Below are positions 16,885 through 24,616 of a stretch of DNA of 24,616 nucleotides, piece by piece. This DNA comes from Oehlia diaphana (lineage: Eukaryota > Glomeromycota > Glomeromycetes > Glomerales > Glomeraceae), in NCBI GenBank assembly GCA_003833135.1, contig QZLH01000564.1, positions 44,535 through 69,150 on the forward strand. The letters run 5' to 3'. A program made the position numbers and the translations under genes. The notes beneath the pieces are model-generated. The model was not told where the DNA came from and ran no database searches. It saw nothing but the letters and a program-made list of their open reading frames with translations. The stretch's first letter is position 1. The number at the start of each line of letters is the position of its first letter.

Positions 16885-18267
16885 CTAACAATACCTATTA
16901 TATAACAACATTTGACAATAAAAATCTGTAAGTTCACCAAGATATATATTACTTGATTGTTCCAAAATTTCTGAACTTTTTAAATAAGGTATAGAATCAT
17001 TAAAAATCTTAATGTTTTTTAGACCAGTTGGTGCTGATCTATTTAATATTTTTAGTAATTCTTTTATATTTTCTGCCCCTTGCTCATAATTCCCACAATT
17101 ATCATCAATAATTAAATTTAACTTCTTCAAGTTTTGACATTTTCTTAGTAATATTTCAAATTCAACAAAATGTTCTTTTGTTGATGGGAAAACTAATAAT
17201 AATACTTCAATTATACGGCAATTTTCATAGATACTGCTAATTAATAAAAGAGTATCTTTGGTGTAGTTTTCATAATGATAATCATCATCATAATAACTAT
17301 TATAATTTGGCAATATTTCCTTAATATATCCACCGCTATTAGTGATTATATTAATCACTGCATTCATATTTATATAATCTATATGAAGTATTTCGAGATT
17401 ATAATATATCGGCAGTAATGTTTCATTTTTTAAGCAATATTTATTAAGTATTAATGTTTTCAAATTATAAAATTTTGGTAGTATTCTGAATAACATATGT
17501 TCTTTATGTTTTTCATGATAAAGTAATTGGAAGTATAATATTAAATGATTTATCATATCTGACTTTTTCTCTAAAGCGAGTATTATTTCATTATAAGGGT
17601 CATTCGTAATATTATGTTCGTCTTCCAAATGATCTTTCCATTCAAAATATCTTAAAATTTTCTGAACTTTAATTAATTCAATTACTCCATCATTTACGTT
17701 ATAAGTTTTATTAATAATGATCAACCTCTGTATATTTTGACAGTTATATGCTAATCCACTAAAGTATGAAGGATTAGTAGATGTGTCGCACGTTAATTCG
17801 CAAAGTGATTCAAGAAGAGCCTTAGTTTCTGGAAGATAAAATGAGAGCATTTGATGATCGATTGATATCATATTTAAATACTTCAAATTTGTACATTGTC
17901 TTATTAAGAGACTGCAAATTTTTCGTTGCAAAGAAGGTTCAATCATAGAAGTTATATTTTTTATAATTTCTATATTAATGCAATTGTAGAAAGATAGATA
18001 ATTAAATGAAAGTTGTTGGTATGAAAAAATTAAGTGATTTGGTAATAATATTTTAATATCTTGAGGTAAATAGAAACAAATAATGTTGAATAAAGAATTT
18101 TTATTATTATAATTAATATTGTAATGCCAGGGGTTTTTCCATAAAATAGGAATTGCGATTTCACACCAAAGTTTATTAACCATTAAACACGAAAATAATG
18201 TTTTTGAATCATCTTGAAGTTCTTCAAGTATTAAAAAAAGAATATCTATATTGTATTTAATAACCAT
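16885..18267 (-). CDS. F-box protein with C-terminal leucine-rich-like repeats
   Basis: An intact, intronless gene of 460 codons. F-box proteins bind Skp1 through the F-box and bring substrates to a Cullin-RING (SCF) ubiquitin ligase; the substrate here is unknown. The F-box occupies residues 5-47 (DILFLILEELQDDSKTLFSC, then LMVNKLWCEIAIPILWKNPW), beginning almost at the first Met, which supports that start. The rest is made of irregular Leu/Ile-rich strands with repeated cues such as CTNLKYLNM (125-133), CQNIQRLIII (176-185), FYNLKTLIL (266-274), YNLEILHID (289-297) and CQNLKKLNLII (377-387), the pattern of degenerate LRRs in this fungal family. SGGYIKEI at 311-318 is shared with the second F-box gene. 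A minus-strand TATATAAGG lies about 85 bases upstream. Assignment to the family is firm; the target is unknown. Confidence 0.93.
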   Translation of the reverse strand: MVIKYNIDILFLILEELQDDSKTLFSCLMVNKLWCEIAIPILWKNPWHYNINYNNKNSLFNIICFYLPQDIKILLPNHLIFSYQQLSFNYLSFYNCINIEIIKNITSMIEPSLQRKICSLLIRQCTNLKYLNMISIDHQMLSFYLPETKALLESLCELTCDTSTNPSYFSGLAYNCQNIQRLIIINKTYNVNDGVIELIKVQKILRYFEWKDHLEDEHNITNDPYNEIILALEKKSDMINHLILYFQLLYHEKHKEHMLFRILPKFYNLKTLILNKYCLKNETLLPIYYNLEILHIDYINMNAVINIITNSGGYIKEILPNYNSYYDDDYHYENYTKDTLLLISSIYENCRIIEVLLLVFPSTKEHFVEFEILLRKCQNLKKLNLIIDDNCGNYEQGAENIKELLKILNRSAPTGLKNIKIFNDSIPYLKSSEILEQSSNIYLGELTDFYCQMLLYNRYC

Positions 18268-20973
18268 TTTATTTTATTTTAGAAAATAAAAAAAAAAAGA
18301 TTGATAACAAAATTTAATAATGATAAAAATGAAGGGTAAAAATCCATCCTTATATAAAAAAATCAGCAATTTTTGCCAAGGCATTTACGTATAATGATTT
18401 ATTTAAAGAGTAGAGGCTCGCGTATTCAATTCACAATTTGTTTCAAAAAAAAATAATTAAGTGATTTTTCTTACTACATTAAATTTTATTACATAACATA
18501 AAATGATATCTTTATGAAATCAATATATGATAATGCGTCATCGTACAATTTTACTGGTCAAAATCAAATTTTTACTTTTGTTAACTATATATAATAAATA
18601 TTCTTATCCTTGGTGACTAAATAAGAATAGAAGGTTTAATAAAATTCACTTCAGAAATTTCATATTTAAAATTTATGTTCGGAATTATTTACCGATACAA
18701 AAATAATAATAATTATGTGGCGATTGTGGCGTGCGTACAATTCGATCGTGTATCATCATCTAATTTTAATTTGTTGAAAATCAAAATCAATAAGCTTAAA
18801 TTTGTGCATAAAAATGATCTCTGTTTAATAGGTGTTAATATTTCACTTAATTATTATTGTAAAATAGATTTTATTATTACATATAAATTGGATTAATGAA
18901 ACTTTTATTTAAACACCATCATTATAAATAAATATTTTCGATTGCATATCATTATTGTGTAATATCCGATATCACCAATATCAGATAACGCTCATTGTTT
19001 CTTATTTGATGTATAAAGTATACGAGGTTTCAGTTAAAAATAACACTACTTTGAAGTATTTATTTTTGTATCGCAGCTTACGGTTATTTTGTATAATTTC
19101 TACTACTAAAGATTTGTCGTATATGGTATATCGAAATAAAGATTCAAGCTAAAAAAAATGAGAACTAGTCTAATTTTATTTTTGAATGATAATAATGATA
19201 ATTAATAAACAATCTATGGAAATTGCTTTTGACAGCAGTAGACTTAGTAGTTGTTTACTTTAATTCACGGAAATTCTTGTTCCGATTCAAGTGCTGGCCC
19301 CATAAGATTAGCCAAATATACAACAAAACAAATCTTGTTTATTCATTCAAGATGACATAGTACAGCTACGATAATATTAAAATGAAACATATAAAAAAAG
19401 GGAATTGAACCGAAAAAAACAATAGAAATATATTTTTGTTTAATATTATTCAAAAGATTTCGAAACCTTCAAACAAATAATATTTGTTTGATAATTTCAA
19501 ATATTGATTACGTAAGCATGTTTCATTTTTTGAAACTTTCATGTCTAAAATTGGATACAATGATAGTAATCGGATAGAACGTAGATTAATTCCGCCCTCT
19601 TTATTACGGCCGATAAATTATGGTGATACTACGTTTTATTGCTTGTGTACGTAGATTAATTTTCTTTCAAACGGATAAGAGATTCAAATCGATTATGCAA
19701 ACCCCTGTTTCGATAAATCATTTATCTTAATAATTGTAACTAAATATAGTAATTAATTGATTGTTATGTCTTTAACAAATAGTTCCCATACAAATACAGT
19801 GTTGATTTTCATAAACTTATCATTTTTTAACGCTTATTGATTTTTACGGAGATACCAAATTTTCATTTTATCCATACACAATTATTTATCATCTCATCAT
19901 TAACAATGGCAAAATGTTGCAGATGACTTCTATGAAGATCTTGCTTCTTTATGTTCATATATCTTAGTGTACCTTACAAAATGTCTTTATTACATAAATT
20001 TTATTAATTTATTATACAATACCAAATTGTAAAATGAAAATTGAAGACATTAGTAAAGCATTAAAAAGCAACATTACGGAATTTATAAATGCATCAACTG
20101 CGCCAGCGCGAACATGTAAAGTATCTCATTTAACGAGATTTTACTATTGTGAAACGATTATTAATTTTTTTTTTTTTTTGTTGTTAGTTAAAAATGGAAT
20201 AATGAAACCTTATTCCCCTAAATAATTTATTTCTTGCCATAACTTGCAAATAATCAATAACTTAATATAGTGAAGATTGTCAAATGATGTATTCCGGATT
20301 TCCGGTGATCAGCAGGTGACGGTTTCATTTGAACAAATATCAGAAAACGTGATTGTGATTTTGTTGTATATGGCGCGGTTGTGGCAATCAAATACTAAAT
20401 AGCTCAGTATTTATAATTCTGATCTATTTAATATATTTCGCGTATACATTATTAAAATACAAACCAGCAATAATTGTGAGTAAAATTTGGAAGAAAAAAA
20501 AAACCGAACAGTTATCTTCTTCTATAGGAAGATATTCAGAGAATAAGAATATAATCGCAGAAAATTGAAAATTTTGGCTCCAAAGCGGCTACTTTATAAC
20601 TATTGATTGAGATGATAGATGAAATCAGTTTGAGCACGCACATTTTCTTCATTTTACAATCGATCAATCATTAGTTATGATTTAATTACTGAGGAATCAG
20701 TTGTTTTTAGAAATTTAGATATAATTTATTAATATGAAAAATTAAATCTTATTTATAAAAAATGAATAAAATACTAGTTTAATAATAATAATAATAAAAA
20801 AGAATATAAAATTTTAATGATTAAAAACCATTTTTTCATTCATCTAACATTTTAACGATTTTGATCATATTAATAATAAAATTTTCCGCTCTCTTTTTAT
20901 CTCACAAAAATTCAAAATCCTTCCGAAATAGGTGAATTTTGATCGTGGAAGTTTCTAAATGACTCCAAATTTT
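18268..20973. other. intergenic region between the two F-box genes
   Basis: About 2.7 kb without a credible gene. Short open frames at 18675-18896, 18955-19152 and 20034-20225 are isolated, unrecognisable and AT-driven. Visible structure: a 21-bp palindrome CAAACAAATA-A-TATTTGTTTG at 19470-19490, ACGTAGATTAATT twice about 70 bases apart (near 19579 and 19649), a run of 15 T at 20165-20179 and an AAT microsatellite near 20783. A minus-strand stretch around 19265-19320 encodes about 24 residues (LANLMGPALESEQEFP) before a stop. It is too short to call. Confidence 0.4.
18349..18360 (-). promoter_or_regulatory. candidate TATA element of the first F-box gene
   Basis: On the minus strand TTTTATATAAGG lies about 85 bases upstream of the ATG at 18267. 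It is the only TATATAA-like word followed by mixed sequence in the near upstream region. In DNA this AT-rich, such a word can occur by chance. Confidence 0.3.
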
Positions 20974-22179
20974 TTACCAAAAATTTTCAATTACATATTG
21001 TTCATAATTAAGTACATCTTTAGTATCGGACATATTATTGTTTTCTTTTGTATAATAAATTTTTTTCAAATGTACACAATTTGAAAAAATATTACCAACT
21101 AAATTCAAATTATTAGGATTAATGACCATAGTTAATCTTATTATTTTTGAACAATACATAGATATAATGTTAATTAATCTTTCATTTTCGATTAAATAAT
21201 CTCGAGACTCAAGTGTATGACATATATTAATTTCTGAAATTTTGCCACCTGATCTTTCAATTATTAAGTATTCAATATTACATGGTAAGTATGAAGTTTC
21301 TAAATATTGTAAACTTGGAAAAAAGGACATTCTTAAATAGATCTCCCATTCTTGCCATTTTATACTATTATAAAATCCACAATCATCATCATTATATAAG
21401 ATTAAATATTGTAGGTTCGTCAATGATGGAAAAAAACTGGGTGAAATTAATGTGATGGTTAATCTCAAAATGATTTTTTTTAACGTGATAGAATTTTTAC
21501 TGATCATACCACTTAATTGTTCACACAAAAGTGGTAGATTATTTTTCATTCTAATAAATGAAATCAAATCATCATTATCTTTACTATTTATTACTTCAAG
21601 GTCTGCTATATTTTGACAATTTGTTATGGCTAAAAGTTCCGGAGTCATATATTCTACATTTATTTTCAATTGACGTATGCCAGAAAAAAATTCTTTTACA
21701 TTTGGACAAAATAAAAATAAACTTTTATTTTTAATCCAATCAAAATACTTTATATTCTTACATTTACTAAAAATTAATTGATATATTTCAAATTCAAATA
21801 CATTTTCTTTATGAACAGAAGGAGAATCCGTCTTAAATGAAAGTTGTACCATATCTTCAATCCAAATCGGTGAGAGATGGGTAAAAAAATCCATATAATT
21901 AAATAATAATTTATTTGAAATTGGATTTGAAGGTAAATTAATATTTAATTCAGACAATTTATCTTTTGGTAAAAAATGAGAGATCACATTGTAAAGTTTT
22001 CTACGTGATTCTTTTTTATGAACATAAGGATTATAAGAATAAAAAAAATATTTCCATAATATTGGTATTGCTAAACAACACCAAGTTCTGTTTACTAAAA
22101 TGCATGAATATAACGAAGCGGAGTCAAACCGCAATTCAGTCAAGATCAATAAAAGAATATCATCGATAAGTTTTGTCAT
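20974..22179 (-). CDS. F-box protein with C-terminal leucine-rich-like repeats (second copy)
   Basis: An intact, intronless gene of 401 codons from the ATG at 22179. A longer frame reaches back to 22266. I chose the inner Met because the F-box starts directly after it (MTKLIDDILLLILTELRFDS, ASLYSCILVNRTWCCLAIPI, LW; residues 4-44), exactly as in the paralogue at 16885-18267, and because the extra 29 residues are unconserved and hydrophobic. As an SCF adaptor it would bind Skp1 by the F-box and an unknown substrate by the remainder. That remainder has degenerate LRR-like strands: CPNVKEF, CQNIADLEVIN, LTNLQYLILYNDDD, FPSLQYLET and CVHLKKIYYT. SGGKISEI matches SGGYIKEI of the paralogue. Outside the F-box and a few such motifs the two proteins differ strongly, so the duplication is old or the tail is fast-evolving. 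Confidence 0.92.
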   Translation of the reverse strand: MTKLIDDILLLILTELRFDSASLYSCILVNRTWCCLAIPILWKYFFYSYNPYVHKKESRRKLYNVISHFLPKDKLSELNINLPSNPISNKLLFNYMDFFTHLSPIWIEDMVQLSFKTDSPSVHKENVFEFEIYQLIFSKCKNIKYFDWIKNKSLFLFCPNVKEFFSGIRQLKINVEYMTPELLAITNCQNIADLEVINSKDNDDLISFIRMKNNLPLLCEQLSGMISKNSITLKKIILRLTITLISPSFFPSLTNLQYLILYNDDDCGFYNSIKWQEWEIYLRMSFFPSLQYLETSYLPCNIEYLIIERSGGKISEINICHTLESRDYLIENERLINIISMYCSKIIRLTMVINPNNLNLVGNIFSNCVHLKKIYYTKENNNMSDTKDVLNYEQYVIENFW

Positions 22180-24143
22180 TATTAATGAAGAAGGATAACG
22201 ATAGAAATTATTAAATTGTGTAATAAAAGTAGTATTAAATTGTATGAAAATAAAAGTATGAAACAAATATGAAATTATGAAACGATAAAATATAACAAAT
22301 GATAAATTCTGCGATTCATGATTAATTTATAATGTTTGTTAAATTTATGGGTTGTACACGTGAGAAACGAAAAACACGAATTTGATCTACTAACAATAAA
22401 AAACCCCTTTGTAAGATGATCATTTAATTTCTTTGTATAAGAATCTGATATTTTATTAATCATAAGCTGATTGTTAAACTGATTGTTTAAAATCATTATA
22501 TATAATTATCAATCTAAAGTGATCCGAATGACTTTCCATTTAGAGTTATATTGAAATGTACAAGTAATAAGCCACTTATTTTTTTATGAGAACAAATCAG
22601 AGTTTTTGTTTATCGAAGTGATTTGATTCGATTTTATGAAAATTTACAATAAAAAAAAAAAAAATATCATATAAGACATCCATTTATGATTTTATTGAAA
22701 GTACATAATTTCCTATATCTGGTAAATCCGGAAAAGCTCGGATTTTCTAAGAAAATTTTTATATTAATTTGAACTATTGTGTATAATATTTTTTTTTTTT
22801 TTTTTTGAAATTTCTTAACTTTCTTCAATCCTTTATAAAGAAATCCAGTTTCAAACATAGGATTTAATAACCGAATCCAATAACAAAAAATGATAAAATA
22901 AGTAATTTCGTAGATTACAATTTTAGACGTTGTAAGACAATATCAGATATGGATTTTTGAAACTTAAATATTATATGTCAGTGAAGTCCATTGTCTGTAT
23001 GTAGATCATTATTTATGGACGTACGTAATCATGTCTGAGATTTTAAATATGGTTACATTTTTCAATTACCAAAAGGTAGAGGTCAAAAATTAAATTTGAA
23101 ATATGATTTGTTTTTTTTTTACACTGTACTACACTAGTGAAGTCTTGAACATCTTTTTTTTTCCTTTAAAAAAAATGATAAAATGAATAAATTCCGGTAA
23201 TGATTAAGAAGTGCCATTTTTGTATTTATTGTAAAAGTTCCGTCAGAGAAATTTGAATCTTTAAATGAAGAAAATTCATGTAAATCCAAAGAAAAAAAAA
23301 TAATTGTGAAAAGGAAAACTGCTTTGAGGAGCAAAGAATGGTAGCCGGATAAATTGTGATGATCTTCGGTAAATATTTTTTTTTTTTTTTTTTTGATAAA
23401 CGTATTGAAATTTAGTGAAAACATAAGTTTGCCCTAAATCTCTCCATATCAAAAATCTTCGTATAATAAAACGAAGTAGCAATTAACTAAACATTTGAAC
23501 CTGAATTATATATTCTATGTATTGACTAAATTACAAATTACTTAAATTACTTTGTTACCCATTAATCTAAATACGTCATCTTTATTATTTTCAACCGTTA
23601 AATTAGGAATTTAAATATTTAATATGGTAATAATTAGTTAACAATAAATATAATAAAATAATATTTATTAAAGTTTATTTACAATAATGTAGATATTTAT
23701 ATTAATGATTTGAAGTTAAAGTGTAGAATGAAATTCGAATTGTGAAAAAATAATTATCAATAAAAATTGATTGATTTTTTAGAATTATTTTCGAAAAAAC
23801 TTTAAATATTATGAAATACTACAAATATTTTTATTAATTAATTATAAATTTTTATAATTATTTCTTATTATTTTATATTACGTCAATCTTAAACTTATAA
23901 CCAACTTAGGAAAAATATTTGAACAATTAAATTTATTAGAATCTGTTCGTTTCATTTATATTTTTATTATTCTTTTGATACTCATTTTACTCGATATATT
24001 ATTAATTTAAATAAACATTTGAATTTAAAATCTTTATTCAAAAATCTGGTGATTATTTAGAGAATTTCGGATATGGATTTGGTTATAATAAATAATCAAA
24101 GTATTTTCCCGAAATAAAAATCCGAATTTTTCGGAATTCTACA
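22180..24143. other. AT-rich intergenic region with homopolymer runs
   Basis: No gene was seen. Lys- and Phe-rich open frames on the minus strand (22667-22858, 23134-23424, 23276-23482) are products of long T runs at 22789-22806 and 23376-23394. A run of A lies at 22651-22664. Around 24060-24135, GGATATGGATTTGG and AATCCGAATTTTTCGG resemble scattered repeat words also found near 16255-16300 and 22715-22745. Confidence 0.4.
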
Positions 24144-24395
24144 GAGAGCTTGGACTCGAGTCAGGACTCGAGTTAACTCGAGTTAATTTGAGTCAAAGTT
24201 AAAGTGCGGGCCAAAAAACTTATCCATAATTTTACCCAAACCGTTATTGTCATAGTGCCGGCAGGAATTACAAATAGGGTTCAGCCGGCACTATCAACCA
24301 CGTGATCCCGGTTGACTCGAGTCAAGAAATTTCTGACTCGAATGCGAGTTTAACTCGAGTCAACTCGAGTTACATGAGTGCGAGTCCAAGCTCTA
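24144..24395. mobile_element. 252-bp hAT-type MITE built on ACTCGAGT palindromes
   Basis: The termini are AGAGCTTGGACTCG and its exact complement CGAGTCCAAGCTCT. Flanks ATTCTACA (24136-24143) and AATCTACA (24396-24403) agree at 7 of 8 positions, as expected for hAT. Six copies of ACTCGAGT (24154, 24166, 24176, 24315, 24353 and 24363) sit in the two subterminal regions and are probably transposase binding sites. A central hairpin pairs ATAGTGCCGGC (24252-24262) with GCCGGCACTAT (24284-24294). Non-coding. Confidence 0.87.
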
Positions 24396-24616
24396 AATCT
24401 ACACTTCCGAAAGATAAAAAAATTCGCCACTGAGAATTACCCTTTTGGGCTGATCTGTGGCTCGTACTTAAACTAGTTTTTCAGAAAGAGAAGGTTTACC
24501 CTTACATTACTATATCTGATATATTATCATAGTTTACTCCTGAACACTATTTTTAAATATCAAACGGAAAGAAAAAAAAATATTTTCGACATTAATTTAG
24601 AGTTTATGAGCAATTA
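24396..24616. other. window end, no feature seen
   Basis: Apart from the target duplication at its left edge, no gene, repeat or RNA signal was recognised in this stretch. Confidence 0.4.

Noticed and set aside
18675..19152. Two short plus-strand open frames
   Set aside because: Unrecognisable, Asn/Ile/Lys/Tyr-rich as expected from AT-rich DNA, no introns linking them convincingly.
19265..19340. Minus-strand stretch encoding LANLMGPALESEQEFP
   Set aside because: Composition looks protein-like, but it is under 25 codons between stops and I could not link it to another exon.
20034..20225. 63-codon plus-strand open frame
   Set aside because: Contains a Phe run from a T tract and no family signature.
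21966..22169. 67-codon plus-strand open frame
   Set aside because: Antisense to the F-box coding region of the second F-box gene.
22180..22266. 29-residue N-terminal extension of the second F-box protein
   Set aside because: The F-box starts right after the inner Met, as in the paralogue, and the extension is not conserved.
22275..23482. Four minus-strand open frames rich in Lys or Phe
   Set aside because: They arise from poly(T)/poly(A) runs and have no recognisable domain.
1..24616. tRNA, rRNA or CRISPR array
   Set aside because: No tRNA B-box with a matching cloverleaf, no rRNA-like GC-rich sequence and no regularly spaced identical repeats were seen; the tandem repeats present are diverged and contiguous.

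Overview
The window looks like nuclear DNA of an arbuscular mycorrhizal fungus (Glomeromycotina, Rhizophagus-like). This is inference. The DNA is extremely AT-rich, there is at least one GT-AG intron, and the protein families that fungus has amplified sit side by side: F-box/leucine-rich proteins, a glomeromycotan-type protein kinase fragment, a MULE with a FAR1-like domain, SWIM region and zinc knuckle, a hAT transposase and a LINE with an RNase H domain. Only two genes look intact, both intronless F-box proteins on the minus strand. Almost everything else is decaying mobile DNA.

Layout. 1-972: 3' end of a hAT transposase gene (plus strand) with one intron and an in-frame stop. 1060-1258: TTCCAA/TTGGAA-rich DNA and one end of a fold-back element. 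1276 to about 4230: a MULE pseudogene (minus strand) split by a 279-bp fold-back MITE at 1857-2135. About 4600-7480: a diverged tandem array of roughly 90-125-bp units, interrupted by two non-autonomous hAT-type elements (5003-5605 and 6059-6904). 7480-8550: AT-rich DNA ending in what may be the 3' tail of a LINE. 8549-12708: a LINE fragment (minus strand: reverse transcriptase, linker, RNase H, C-terminal domain) split by three elements at 10332-10869, 11221-11464 and 11943-12492. 12717-13374: another inverted-repeat element at the truncated 5' edge of the LINE. 13385-13686: a tandem repeat. 14100-15165: an unusual GGTACC-rich repeat block with a strong cruciform. 15462-15735: a broken kinase fragment. 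16885-18267 and 20974-22179: the two F-box genes. 24144-24395: a hAT-type MITE built on ACTCGAGT palindromes.

How the parts relate. The two F-box proteins probably act as substrate adaptors of SCF ubiquitin ligases, each with its own variable C-terminal repeat region. The mobile elements form an insertion record: old MULE, LINE and tandem-repeat DNA was later hit by small inverted-repeat elements. Five of these have recognisable 8-bp target duplications of hAT type. One (10332-10869) still has perfect duplications, and mentally removing it restores the LINE reading frame across the junction. No operon-like or defence-like system was seen. The most unusual stretch not explained by a known family is the GGTACC/cruciform block at 14100-15165.
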